Source: Ailurus styani (taxonomy: Eukaryota; Chordata; Mammalia; Carnivora; Ailuridae). From it: a stretch of DNA of 64,000 bases. A model generated the notes under the pieces. That model saw only the letters and a program-made list of their open reading frames with translations, was not told the origin of the DNA and did no database searches. How positions within the stretch are numbered: position 1 is the stretch's first letter; each line of letters begins with the position of its first letter. The DNA lies in assembly GCA_002007465.1 (NCBI GenBank), contig LNAC01000768.1, positions 62,001-126,000 of the forward strand, given 5' to 3'. Of the stretch, positions 11,620 to 23,404 are shown piece after piece. The translations under genes and the position numbers were made by a program.

Positions 11620-13350
11620 CTTTCTGGTTATTAAAATAAGAGTTTCCTCTTCCTTTGGAAACACACACACACAGGCTAAGATCTATAAGATATACAGATT
11701 ATATTTCATTTGAGAGAACTCTAATTTTCATGCTTATCAATATCGTTCATTGGATAAGGTGCCAGAGAATTTTTCATTAAGTGAGAAATCTGAGGGAACT
11801 CTAACATGCATAAATAAAGCAAAAATCTGGAAATCCTGTGGTGAGACAGCAGCATATGGTTCATAATATTTTTAAAGGAATTACAGCTAAGCAACATTGT
11901 TATAACTCCATTCAGGTATCAGTCGGGTACAATATATTTACTTTCCAAAAATATTACCAACATCATCAATAATGATTTAGAATAACAAGAAGGGAAATTG
12001 TGAGACTATTTTCTTTTCTGCTTCTGTGAAATGATCAACATTTTACTTAACATTTGTTTTGTGACTCAATATGCCCTGAATATGGTAGACAACATTCTTA
12101 TACAAGTGAAGACTCCCATTTTTCTCTCCAGTGTAGACAGACACACTGGCAGTGTCACCTGTGCTGAAAGTAAGTCATACTTACTAGTAGTGTTGGGGGT
12201 TTCATAAGCAATACTCAGGGACTGGGTAGTCAGAAAGAGAAAAAAACCCAGGGAAAAGATGCCTTCTTTATTAGTATTTTGATTGTCCAGGTTCATTATG
12301 CTAATGATGAAGTCCATTAGCATTAACTCACCATCTGCCTTACCTAGCAGTTAACTTCAATTTGACTCTTGTTCTGTTAGTGTTGTGGAACATCAGAAAG
12401 GAGACAGGTGGAGAGAAACAGTCATAGATAGTGTATCATTTTCTTGACAATATTATTTTATGATCCTAAATCTAGGCAACTGACCTACCGTGGTACTTAA
12501 CATCTTTCCTCTCTTTCTTTCTACTTGGTACCATTTGTAGTTAAGATGATTAAACAGGCCAGTTTCCTCTATCCTCTCAAACTGAATAGTTATCCTTGAA
12601 AAGAAAATTTGGGGGACTTAAGTTGTAGAGTGGATATATAGCTATTAGACCTGGTGAGGGCTGGTGTTAAACAAACATGAAGTTAGAATGCCTACTCTAA
12701 CATGGAAGAATTTTAGGCCATTGTAACAAAAACACCTGCTCCACTGGCTTTCAAGAGCACCTGGCTCTAGTTTGTTAAAGCACTTATGTATCTTGCAGCC
12801 AAGTCACACTTTTGTACAGTCCTAGCATTAGAGGGAACTTAGAATTCATATTATACAACCCATTCTGGTGTAGATGGCCCATTCACAAAATTCCTGGGGT
12901 GTATTCACTTGGTGACTAAACAGCTCTAGACAAGGGGACTACACAAAATAGTTTTCTTAATAGTGAAATATTTCTAACAATTAGAAATATGATCCTTGTA
13001 TAAAACAAACATTTTATCTCTACTTTTTCCAAAATTTATCCTGAGTCTTTATGAAATCTGTTTGAAATTCTAGTATATATAGTCATGAAATTTTTCTCCT
13101 TTCTACATGGAAGTAGGGGGGAAAGAAAAAAATATATATATTCAATTTTAGAAGTGGAGACTACATTTAAAGAAGATATCCTAATTATAACCATGAGCCC
13201 AAATTTTGTTCACAGAAGTTTTTCAGTATCTTATGCAGTATAATTCAGTCTATAAGAGTTTGGGCTTAGAACTCAGATAACCTCCTTTTCATAGGTTAGT
13301 TTCTCTTTTACTATCTAGGACCTTGGAAACGACTTAGATTCTTGCCTCCA
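11620..13350. other. Unassigned single-copy-like DNA
   Basis: About 1.7 kb with no element I can name. It includes a short (CA) tract near 11661-11673 and a minus-strand 85-codon frame (12066-12323) without recognisable features. Confidence 0.5.
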
Positions 13351-13362
13351 TGGTCTATTTAT

Positions 13363-13552
13363 TTTTTTTTTAAGATTTTATTTATTTGTTAGAGAGAGAG
13401 AGAGAGAACACAAGCAGGCAGAGGGAGAAGGAGAGGGAGAAGCAGGCTCCCCGCTGAGCAAGGAGCCCGATGTGGGACTCGATCCCAGGACCCTGGGATC
13501 ATGACCTGAGCTGAAGGCAGCTGCTTAACCAACTGAGCCACCCAGGTGTCCC
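13363..13552 (-). mobile_element. Can-SINE, antisense
   Basis: T-rich start, GA-rich tract (the reverse of the CT region), 'gatcatgacctgagc' and 'ccaactgagccacccaggtg' head in reverse. Flanked by a 14-bp duplication of the CA(T/C)GGTCTATTTAT type (13349-13362 and 13553-13566). Confidence 0.94.
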
Positions 13553-13566
13553 CACGGTCTATTTAT

Positions 13567-14380
13567 CTTGAAAGAACACTAACACATACTTCAGAGGGTG
13601 ATTAATGTATTAATCTTTATAACTTGTAAAATTTAGTTCAAATTTAAAACTAAAGTATCTTAAAATATGAATAAAATGTAATATATATGCATAATTGACA
13701 AACATATTTACATATTCTACATAGTTCATTCGAAGAAGGGTTGCAGTGCCAAAATTATTCAATATTTATGAAGCCACTGTCAACTATGATCTTTTTGCGA
13801 CCAGTCAAAAGTGATTATCACCCAAAGCAGATAAAAGTCTAGATTAAACAAAAAACATGCATGATGAAGAACTATGAAATAAGAACCATTAAAAAATATA
13901 CTCCTTTAATATTTTGTGAACATAAAAAACCTAATGTTTTTTAGGTATAGAAAAGATGACAATATAATTTCTCTATATAAAATGATCAATATATACTGAA
14001 ATATTAAAATATTGGAGAAATCCTGAAATCCTTCCCTCCAAATTTCATATCATGCATAGAAATTTTCAATGTCAAAAAGACTACCCCTTTAGAGATGCTT
14101 TGTAAGTGCTCCAATTTAGATTACTTTAAGAAAATCTGATGTATTCATTCATTCAAAAATTTGATTGTTTTTGTACCTTGCTCTTTTTGGCATTGTGAAT
14201 ACCTAAATAAAAGACAGATCTCACCTTTGAAAAGTTCAGTCTTGTGTCAAATCTTTGTGAAAAGGAAATTGACAATTACTGTGTATTTAAGTAAAATGGT
14301 TAAAACCTTATTGTGTGTTTGGGAAGTGATAAACAATCTAAATGTTTTACGAATACTTAATTATGCTTCAAAAGAAACTT
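13567..14380. other. Unassigned AT-rich DNA
   Basis: No repeat or coding signal seen. A 73-codon plus-strand frame at 14161-14382 has no recognisable domain. Confidence 0.5.
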
Positions 14381-14384
14381 AGAA

Positions 14385-14510
14385 AATGGGTACTCATTCT
14401 CTTATAGATAGAAACTAAGATTAAATAACTTGTCCAACTCACACAGAAAGAACACCTTAGAATGAAGCTTTGAACTCCAGGTGAAAAGTTCAAAACTCCA
14501 GAGCCTAATC
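14385..14510 (-). mobile_element. MIR fragment, antisense
   Basis: Pattern of 'gaaactaagattaaataactt', 'caactcacacag' and 'gaatgaagctttgaactccagg' follows the reversed MIR core (gaaactgaggc / cacacagc / ttcgaacccag). Confidence 0.55.
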
Positions 14511-14514
14511 TCTT

Positions 14515-16960
14515 AATTAACATTATGCTTGGAATGATAAAGGGAAGCATCAGATACCTATGTTCACATGTCACAGAACAGATACTTTAGACAATAGACA
14601 TCAAAGATCTGTTTTGGGGGACTGTGATGTATGAGCTACAGTCAAAAGGACAATTGAGTAAAAATAAAAGAGGAAGAGATTACAGATCAAGGGACATTGT
14701 GGCCCAGGATATTAAGTCTTAGAGGAATTTAGAATGTAAACAAACTGTATTTCCAATACTATAACACAGAAACAAATAAATGACAAGGACTGGAAATAAA
14801 CACTGTTCTACACACTTGCAAGTTGCTAAGAGAGAAATAGTCTCACCATATGCACACAAAAAAGTAATTATGTGAGGTGATATTTTATAATTTATTCAAC
14901 AAAAATCTATAAATCTGATATTGTATCCACTTTAATCAATATAAGTATCTCTAATGTGGAAGGTTTTTTGGTTGACTATAATAAAGAAGTGATGCCCGTG
15001 AAGTGTGGTTAAATAGTCATCATTCACAACCTAGTATCTATGGTACTTGTCCCATTTAAGAAAAAAAAAAAAAGCATCCCTTTTTTCGTTTTCAAGAATT
15101 CAACAATTTATATGCAAATATTGGTGTGGCTATTAGAGTAATTAAATATAAAATATTAATAATTATCATTTCCCCACATTTATATTAATAATTTGTATTT
15201 TGTATAGTTACATTATAAATGATACTAAGATGGAACAGAAATTGTAAGATTCAACAAAACCTCCTAAGGTAAAATGTATGCTACTTTACTTCCATTATAA
15301 ATGATGCTGGGAACTGTTCCAGCTACTGTAGTGAACAAACTGGCATGTAGTTCTAAAAAGGCTTGATTATTGAAGCCTGTTTTTATAATGACATTGTATC
15401 TCAACTGGCATGTTCTTTAAATAAGCACTCATCTTTTGCCTTACTTGTGCTTGTATAAAATAAACATTTGAAAACATAACTGTTCTCTGTTAAAAAGAAA
15501 TTACAGACCACAGAAAAGATTAGGTGTGCCTATGTAATCAAGATGAAAACCTTGCAACTTTTTCATGTTACCAGATTATCAGTTCAACACTTGAAAATTA
15601 TTTTTCCTGTAGTTTTAAAGTGCTTCAGTGTCATCAACTGATTATAGCTGAGTAATTAATAATAGGCACTGAATTAAATGTAAGGTTTGGGGGCTAATAT
15701 TTGATTCTAGGTCATTCAGTACATACACATGTACCTCCTTCATGCACAAAGAGAAGTTTCGGTTTTGATTTTTGGGTTTCCCCCCCTTATTCTTTAGATC
15801 ATTGTGATAGCTTTCCTAGCTAAAATTAGTATTCTCTGAAATTGGAGTATTGATTCCTGGCTTTCAATGCCATTGTTTTATCTTTCAAACACACAAGGTT
15901 ACTTTTTTTTTTTTTAGGTCTTTCACTGTCTTTTTTCTCTACGCTTTCTTGTTCTGTTTGGTTTTATCTATGAGGCTATTTTTTTTCCTTGATTAATCAA
16001 TGAATGATGAACTATGTGCTGAATCTGATTCTTTTCATGTTGATACATGAATGGAAGGGTTTATGCATTCTCACACATAAAGAATGTCATATGTCTGCTG
16101 ACATTTGGAGCAATATGGGAAGCTTAAAGGAAATATTTTATATAAAATTTATGAATTTAGAGTATGTATCTTTGAAAAAAACTAATTTTAGGTTATTTTT
16201 TAACTCTGCAATACACCATTTTAAAAAGCTGTACAAGTGAAAGGGTGACAAGGGGGTGGGAGTGATACAGGTGTGGTTTTATAAGCATAACATGAGGAAT
16301 CCTTGTGGTGCTAAACTGTGCAGTATCTTGACTGTTGTAGTTACAGAAATCTACCAGGTAATAGAGGTGTATGCAACTTAATATGCACACACATGTGTAC
16401 AAGAACACATAAGAATAAGTAAAAGTGAAAAGATGTAAATAAGATTAATAGATTGCATCAATGTCATTATCCTTCTAGATCATATGGTCAAAATGATTGT
16501 CACCAATGAGGGGCATAGGAATATCATTCCTTGAAGAACTGAACGTTCATGAACATGGTTATAATAAATATGATTTGACAGTATCACATTCCTTTAGTGG
16601 TTTTGGTGCATTTAGAATTATGTTCAACTCCTCAATATAGCTTATGAAGGTATTTCGGAACCTAGAATATTTCTGGACTGGTTCAGATCAATTTTCTACA
16701 TTTTTTATCTTGCAATCAATATAAACTTATTTTAGTTTCTAGAATGTGTCATGTTTTCTTTTCTCTACATTTTCTTATTAAGTACTCTAACAAAAATCTC
16801 CATACTCCTTTGGAGCTCACCACAAGTCTAAAATTCCTTTTTATCCTATTCCTCTTACTTACAGCTTCGCTATAATGAAAACTTAAGTGCTTTCCCTGGT
16901 GTATGTTTTAATCACCTCCTCTTGACCTCACCGGTGAGAGAGAGATTCCCATCAGAGGGT
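14515..16960. other. Unassigned AT-rich DNA
   Basis: About 2.4 kb, A/T homopolymers near 15060 and 15904. No element head, LTR or open frame that I can support. Confidence 0.5.
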
Positions 16961-16969
16961 TATGTGGAT

Positions 16970-17360
16970 TTCTGAACACACAACATCCAACACTGGACGG
17001 ATGAAGGCAATGGAAGTTTATCAGTCAGAGGTGCTCACAGCTCAGGGGCAGAGGACATTGAAGATCATGCAATCACACGGGGTTGCCCTTGGGAACAGAG
17101 TGAACACAACAGCCAGGGACTATATGAGTCAGGCTTTGTAGTATCAAGAGGTGGGGATCCCTCTTTGTTCCCAGGAGAGAATGTGATGGCTTGTTTGAAT
17201 AATTCTGCAGTTTGACAGAAAAGTCAAACCTGCTCTCAGGAATTGTAGGAACTGCACCCTGTCCACGTGATAAGGAGCACAGAGGACTTTATCCATGGGA
17301 GCAGAGTAGGCAAGACAATTTGTGTTTGGGTCATTCAAGGTCCCGCCAATTTTACCAGAT
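16970..17360 (-). mobile_element. LTR-like segment, related to the one at 21.2 kb
   Basis: Shares collinear words with 21190-21331: 'cacacggggttgc' (17074 and 21190), 'gtggggat' (17151 and 21264), 'tttgaataatt' (17194 and 21307) and 'cag..tgacag' (17208 and 21321), at a constant offset of 4113-4116. Read on the minus strand it carries a 'gataaac' polyadenylation-like word near 17018 and ends in a short pyrimidine/CA-rich part, as LTRs do. Family unknown to me. No gag or pol trace adjoins it. Confidence 0.45.
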
Positions 17361-17966
17361 TTAAAGGCAGAACAACATATAATCTACTCAAAATATGTCA
17401 ATTTTAATTTTCTTTTCTCTCAAGATCATACTACCCCTTTTAAAATGCCACTTCTAATCAACCAAGTCATTCTAAAGCACTTGTGGCTCAAACTATGCTT
17501 TATAAAAATAGTACTTTTGTACTTTGTGTTTTAGAAAAAAGTCAAAATTTATAACGAATTTATTAGTACTCAAAATTAACTTGTAAGTTATTCACCACCA
17601 TGTTTTCCAGTACATATGTACCAACTTGTCTAGAGAATGAAGAAAGGGAAAATTCAAAATGTCTAAATCTCAAAACATTAACCTTGGATCAGGGACTGAG
17701 AGGTATGGACTCAGAATTATGTTTTAGCATGTGCATTAGAATTACATGTGAAAAATACTCAAGAAAAAACAGCATAATACAATATGCATTGATTTGTGTG
17801 CAAGTAAACCCATATTAAAAAATAGTGACTTTAGGAATGGAATGTTTTTGGTAAACCCATATTCAGTTAAGCATTAATAAATGAGGAGAAAACACTGGTT
17901 TCTATATTACTACAATATTTTTGCTTCCTTTTGTTTATAAATTAATTATATTTCCATCCTTTATTA
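17361..17966. other. Unassigned AT-rich DNA
   Basis: No recognisable element. Two 70-codon plus-strand frames here show no domain. Confidence 0.5.
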
Positions 17967-17981
17967 CAGTGCTTCACAATT

Positions 17982-18164
17982 TTTTTTGAGATTTTATTTA
18001 TTTGACAGAGAGATCACAAGTAAGCAGAGAGGCAGGCAGAGAGGGGGGGGAAGCAGGCTCCCCGCCAAGCAGGGAGCCGGATGCGGGGCTCAATCCCAGG
18101 ACCCTGAGATCATGACCTGAGCCGAAGGCAGAGGCTTTAACCCACTGAGCCACTTAGTTGCCCC
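17982..18164 (-). mobile_element. Can-SINE, antisense
   Basis: Complete reversed SINE with near-consensus core 'gatcatgacctgagccgaag' and a run of Gs near 18043-18050. Perfect 14-bp target-site duplication AGTGCTTCACAATT (17968-17981 and 18165-18178). Confidence 0.96.
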
Positions 18165-18244
18165 AGTGCTTCACAATTCTTATTAAATGTTCTATGTCAG
18201 TATATTTATCACTGCAACAGGTATGTAATTTATAAGTAAAAAGT

Positions 18245-18580
18245 TTATTGTGGTTCTTTGTTGTAATTAGCAGATTGCTGCAGTTTTTTTCCCCCAAGAA
18301 AGAGTTTAATGGATTTTGATTTACTGTCATTTGAAATACTCGATTCAACCATCTTACTGTATAGAAGTTCTGAGTTTGAGCCAAAACTAGTTGCAGTGCT
18401 ACATTTGCTCTGTGTATAATTTATGTTGTTTGGAACCTCTGAAGTGAAATGTACAGCTTTGTACATTATGATTACTTTTTCATAAAGGCTTGAAACACTT
18501 TCGACTTGTGCTTTGAGAAAAAAATTTAAATACATATTTTTAGATGAGTTTACTGACATTTCCAAGATGACATCTTAGAG
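18245..18580 (-). other. Unidentified minus-strand open stretch, possible decayed pseudogene
   Basis: An open frame of about 106 codons on the minus strand with a protein-like composition (Ser/Asn/Lys rich, a stretch like 'AVHFTSEVPNNINY'), immediately beyond the SINE. It starts at TTG, not ATG, just after an in-frame stop, and ends at a TAA. I do not recognise the family. It could be a chance frame in AT-rich DNA; a fragment of a processed pseudogene is the alternative. Confidence 0.15.
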
Positions 18581-18599
18581 ACATTTCTTTCAAGTCATT

Positions 18600-20220
18600 T
18601 TTTAAATGATATACATGTATCTTCCACTTGAATGTGTCTGAAACAATCTCAAAATGTATTGAAATTAGGCTAAGCCTATGATCATAACATGACCAGCCGA
18701 CCCCTTAAAAAATAAGGAAAGCTCCCTCACTTATTCACTATTATTTCACTAAATGAACATTTAAAGTGGTTCTGATCTAGACATAATATTTTGTTAAGTA
18801 TAGAGTGTACAAAATAAAGCAGGGATCATTTGCCTAATGAATGAAAATCCAAATATTAACTTAATGAAAAAATTGTTAGGAGAATCTCGATCTGCTTTGA
18901 AAATTTTATTTTACATAGAGAAGCCACATCATCATCTAGAAGGAAACATAATACCAATAGGAATCCAATTCCAGGTAGTAGATGAACTGAATACATTCAA
19001 ATATTCATAGCATTAGGATACAGAGATCCCATCTAAATATCCAGTTTTATTCTTCCCACTATTAGGTTATTTAAAGTAAATATCATAAAATAATTTTAGG
19101 GTAGGTCATTATATGTAATTTGCATCTTGTGATATTTTGCTAAGAATGAAGAGAACCTATCAAATTGTGAATAAGTATGATTTCTTCAGTTGTCATTATG
19201 ATAGTGATTATGTCCTGAAATTTTGCACAGTATTTCCAATTAAGCTAAGATTATCATTGCTCTGATACCCAGCAAAATACAAGGAATTTCAAGGAGTACG
19301 CATTACTTTTAAATGTCCCTAGTGAAGTCAGCAGAAAATATACTAAACAAAAGAAAACAACAAAAAAATAAATAACCAATAAGACCAAAAGCACATTAAA
19401 GATGTCTAAAAGAGATCACATTAGAAAACAAGCAGCTTATTTTCAAAAATACCATCTATTTCTGCTTATGTGGTGCTTTTAACAGTTGTGGAAATTACTT
19501 TGAAAATGGCAGGACTAAATCCTATTGGGAAAATGGAATAGTTGGTAGATCACAAAAAAAGGGTCTAATCATCTGGCCAGCTTCAGGGACTGCTAGAAGG
19601 TAATTGTCAGAATGTGATTACAGCATTTTCTTTTTTATACAGGGATATTTTAGGTTAGGTTAAAATTACTTTTTTTGCTGTTTTTACAGTGAACTAATTC
19701 ACTAAAAGAAAAAATTTAGTAGACAAAGTAATTGAGAAGTGCAAATGTAATTCACAGGGTTGCAATAATATTTTGGCAGGTTAAATTTCACTCCCACATG
19801 ATTTGAATGAAGAGCTCCGAGAGAAATTGTCTGGGTGCAAAGCAACCCCAAACAAATTTTGTGAATGTATTAGTCAACATATATACAAAATGAAATTGAC
19901 AAATTCAACATGGACCTATTCCCCAAGTATATTGGAAAATAGAGTCCGTGAGTTAGCTTTAAGTGACTTAGGAGATAGGGATTCCATTTATTTTTCCTGT
20001 ATTTTTCATTCTATGAAATATTTTAAGGCAATTCCACAGATGCCACAGATCTATATTGTCTTTTTCTCAATATATAAATTCACTATTTTATTTACTCTTA
20101 AATAGGATTATGAAATGATTGCTCTGAAGAAGAGCACAAAAGTTCTTTCATAAAAGAATATATGAATAGGCCCTAAAAGAATGATACAGTGTGGTGGTTT
20201 CATCATCAAGATATTTTTTA
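18600..20220. other. Unassigned AT-rich DNA
   Basis: No nameable element. A 100-codon plus-strand frame (19803-20105) has no recognisable motif and high AT content, consistent with chance. Confidence 0.5.
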
Positions 20221-20224
20221 AATA

Positions 20225-20414
20225 GGGGAGCCTGGGTGCCTCAGGTGGTTAAGTGGTAAGCGGCTGCCTTCTGCTTAGGTCCTAATCTCAGGGTCCTGGG
20301 ATCAGGCCCAATGACAGGCTCCCTGCTAAGTGGGGAGTCTGTCCCTCTTCCTCTGCCCCTCTCCATCCTCCCACCTATGCTTGTCCTCTACTAAATAAAA
20401 TCTTTTAAAAAATA
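20225..20414 (+). mobile_element. Can-SINE, older copy
   Basis: Head 'agcctgggtgcctcaggtgg', core 'ctcagggtcctgggatcagg', CT-rich region and 'aaataaaatcttttaaaa' tail. Diverged, with no clean target-site duplication seen. Confidence 0.88.
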
Positions 20415-20429
20415 TGTTTTTATTATATA

Positions 20430-21150
20430 TAAAATATAGGTGAAATTGTGGTTATCAGAATCACCTATTTCACATAGCAAATGTGGCTCTCCATTTGCTC
20501 CCACATTCCGGATATGGCTCCTGAGAAGTTAACAAGCCCATCCTCCTTATCTGCCACATACGTCTTCCTCCATCCTTCTTATAACTCACTGCTGTAATGC
20601 AGTATGGTTAGGCAGCTCCCCCAACCCGAGCAACATGGACAGGATGCCAGAGAACTGCTGTGCAGGATCCAAACATCTTCCTCCTTTGGTTGTTCAGAAA
20701 CAAATGGAAAAACCAGAGTTCTGGCTCCAAACGATACAAAAACAAAACAAAAAAAACACTACACCAAAAACGTGCCAGCTTCTGGAACATGCCTCTACCC
20801 AACACACGCAAGACTGGAAACACACCTGAATGCCCCACTTTTGGAAAGTGTGGCTTAAATAGCTTATCGGTCTGAGTGCCATAAATGGGTTCCCACCTCT
20901 GCTAGTATTTATTTATCCAGTTAGCACTGTTTGTCTTGAAGATTTCACAAGTCCCCAGTAAGCCACAGTTGTCTGGAACCAATTAGGAAGCCAAGAATAC
21001 AACTCCAAGAAGCTACCCAACAGACAACAATCATGGCTACTGCATGCTGCTCACCGAGACAATTGTTTCATAAGATTTAAAGATTATTTTAATCATGGAA
21101 CTCGCACAGTGGCACTCTGGATAAATGAAAAGCACAATTTGGTTACTTAC
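20430..21150. other. Unassigned, somewhat GC-richer DNA
   Basis: Several overlapping short frames are open on both strands between 20604 and 20882 (62-84 codons each), reflecting locally low stop density. No protein family is recognisable. It lies next to the LTR-like segment and may be part of the same insertion. Confidence 0.35.
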
Positions 21151-21406
21151 AGCTAGCTGTAAAGGTGAGAAGAACAGCAGGCAGGGCCACACACGGGGTT
21201 GCACCCTTGAGGGAGAAACAGCAACCTGGAAATACAGGGAATAGTTTATGTACAGCAAATGGGGTGGGGATAGCTAGGTTTCACTAGCTCCAAGTGGTTT
21301 GGCAAATTTGAATAATTATACAGGCTGACAGGCATATGGACCTGTCCCTAATTGTCTCCTAGTTGGCCCTGGGATAATTAGGGTAGATGGATTGTGAGCC
21401 TGAAGT

Positions 21407-21611
21407 GTTTTGTTTTGTTTTGTTTTGAAGATTTTGTTTATTTATTTGACACAGAGATCACAAGTAGGCAGAGAGGCAGGCAGGCAGAGGGAGAGGGAGA
21501 AGCAGGCTCCCCGCCGAGCAGAGCGCCGGATGCGGGGCTCAATCCCAGGACCCCGAGATCATGACCAGAGCGGAAGGCAGAGGCTCAACCCACTGAGCCA
21601 CCGGGCACCCC
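21407..21611 (-). mobile_element. Can-SINE, antisense, with TTTTG tail
   Basis: Reversed SINE beginning with a (GTTTT)n tail complement at 21407-21427. Target-site duplication 'gtga(g/c)cctgaagt' at 21394-21406 and 21612-21624. CpG-retaining core ('gccggatgcggggctc') suggests a recent insertion. Confidence 0.94.
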
Positions 21612-21717
21612 GTGACCCTGAAGTTTGACAAGCCTGTAAGGGAAGTGGTTGAGTGTGAACTTACCAAATTCTGGAGCAGAGGAACACACCGACCTGCAAC
21701 CGAGTCCTCCAAACTCC

Positions 21718-21726
21718 CTTTATATC
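21718..21726 (-). promoter_or_regulatory. TATA-box-like motif
   Basis: Complement reads GATATAAAGGG, about 55 bp upstream (minus strand) of a splice-donor-like GGTAAGTT. Motif only; no transcript evidence. Confidence 0.3.
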
Positions 21727-22089
21727 AGAGAAAGCCGAATTTCCCCGGATCTCTGGGAATTTATAGGCGTGAGCGCTGACTTCCTAGGATGAGAAACACC
21801 TGGAAGCCTCAGGTGTCACAGGCCCCTCCTCTCAGACCCGCTCTTAAGGATTCTGGCTCATATCACCTGTCACCCAAACCCCACAGCTGGTGAACGCCTC
21901 ACCCCTACCTCTCCCCATCAGGGTCACAATGCTTCAGTGCCAAGTCCCACAGTGCAGGGAAATGGAGGTCTGGACTAAAGAATGTGCAGGAAACGGACTG
22001 CCCTGGGTCAGAACTGGGGCGTGAACTGCGCATGAGCAGACCACAGTTCTGTAGCCTTCTGGGAGCAGGTATGGAGCATGTATTTGCAG

Positions 22090-22745
22090 TGATTTTATAG
22101 ACTTTCCTTGAGAAAAGACCTAGTCTTCCTTTAAATCAATGAGTTCCAGGTTTAAGATCTGACTGAATCTGGAAACTGGGAGAGATGGAGCCGAGCAAAT
22201 TTCTGTGGGCTTGGAGAAGGCCCTGGGGCAGAATGACACGCTCAGGTGTTTCACACACATGAAAACATGTCAGCTGTAAGGTGAATCTAACCTTTTATGG
22301 AACCATCTCCTACAGGTGTAGTTACAATCAGAGGTTAAGTCACGTGATGGGGGCACTTGAAGGTCTTTGCTACAAGAGCTTTCTTAGACCAGTTTTAATG
22401 AGTTGACAGGTGAATTTCATTGACCTCTATGGAGTATTTGTATCATTTCAGAGGCAGGTTTTTTGTGATACGACTTTCACTGTCGAACGCCTTTTCAGAT
22501 CCCCTCTCCTATGCATAAGTGATAATGTGATGGATGTTTTCTCTGGTAGCTTCGTTTGAATTTCAAAATAATTGTCCTCTGTCTCAGCACAGCCTATCCA
22601 TCTCCTTCATTTATTCAGTTTGTACTTGTTTTATTTCTGTTGATAAAGTGGTTTAGGAAGTCAGGTTTCGCTCTTTGAAGTGCTACAGGTATTTGCTGGG
22701 AAGGAGCCAGGGAACTGTGGTGGTGTTACAAACTATGTATAAGCC
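22090..22745. other. Unassigned DNA upstream of the LTR-like promoter
   Basis: Moderate GC. Contains a perfect palindromic E-box TCACGTGA at 22340-22347. No repeat family recognised. It could be the 5' continuation of the LTR-like element or host DNA. Confidence 0.4.
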
Positions 22746-22939
22746 TCCTTCAGCTTTTTTTTTTTAAATTTAAATTCAATTAGCCAACACATAGTACATC
22801 ATTAGTTTCAGATGTAGAGTTCAATAATTCATCAGTTGCATATAACACCCAATGCTCATCACATCCTGTGCTCTCCTTAATGCCCATCACCCAATTAGCC
22901 TATCTCCCCAACCACCTCCCCTCCAGCAATCCTCAAGTT

Positions 22940-23148
22940 TTCTTTTTCTTTTTAAAGATTTTATTTATTTATTTGACACAGAGAGAGAGATTACAAGTAG
23001 GCAGAGAGGCAGGCAGAGAGAGAGGAGAGAGGAGGAAGCAGGCTCCCTGCCGAGCAGAGAGCCCAATGCGGGCCTCGATCCCAGGACCCTGGGATCATGA
23101 CCTGAGCCAAAGGCAGAGGCTTTAACCCACTGAGCCACCCAGGTGCCC
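22940..23148 (-). mobile_element. Can-SINE, antisense
   Basis: Complete reversed copy with GA tract (22980-23035). 9-bp duplication CCTCAAGTT at 22931-22939 and 23149-23157, inside the antisense L1 tail. Confidence 0.95.
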
Positions 23149-23334
23149 CCTCAAGTTGTTTTCTATAGTTGAGAGTCTTATGGTTTATCTCCCTCTCTGA
23201 TTACTTTCCATTCAGTTTGCCTCCCTTCTCCTATGATCCTCTGTACTGTTTCTTATATCACACTTATGTGTGCAACCATATGATAATTGTTTTTCTGACT
23301 ATTTCACTCAGCATAATACCCTCCAGTTCCATCC

Positions 23335-23335
<1 letters not shown>

Positions 23336-23374
<39 letters not shown>
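23336..23374. repeat. (GT)n microsatellite
   Basis: About 19 uninterrupted GT units, grown from the GT-rich word of the antisense L1 3' region. Confidence 0.97.
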
Positions 23375-23376
<2 letters not shown>

Positions 23377-23404
23377 CCATATCTTCTTTATCCATCTAGG
23401 CTCT

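Larger units (their letters stand above)
21160..22080 (-). mobile_element. LTR-like, CpG-rich segment with minus-strand TATA
   Basis: Left part matches the segment at 17.0 kb. The part at 21650-22080 contains about a dozen CpGs, against almost none in the flanks. On the minus strand it reads a TATAAAG box (complement at 21718-21726) followed by a GGTAAGTT splice-donor-like word (complement at 21658-21665), an arrangement typical of an LTR promoter or a first exon. A SINE splits it (21407-21611). The alternative is a host promoter. The retroviral reading is an inference; no internal viral genes are seen. Confidence 0.4.
22755..23402 (-). mobile_element. LINE-1 3' end, antisense, with SINE and GT expansion
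   Basis: Reverse complement of a carnivore L1 3'UTR ('attagccaacacatagtaca', 'cttaatgcccatcaccca') and the ORF2 end ('tgactatttcactcagcata'), ending in 'atcttctttatccatct'. About 100 bp expected between 'ccatcca' and the terminal block is missing, and a (GT)n array sits there. Interrupted by a SINE. Confidence 0.88.

Noticed and set aside
20604..20882. Five overlapping short frames on both strands
   Set aside because: Openness on both strands reflects few stop words locally, not coding.
17361..21100. Internal region of a provirus between the two LTR-like segments
   Set aside because: No gag, protease, polymerase or envelope similarity, no primer-binding site seen, and the interval looks like single-copy AT-rich DNA.
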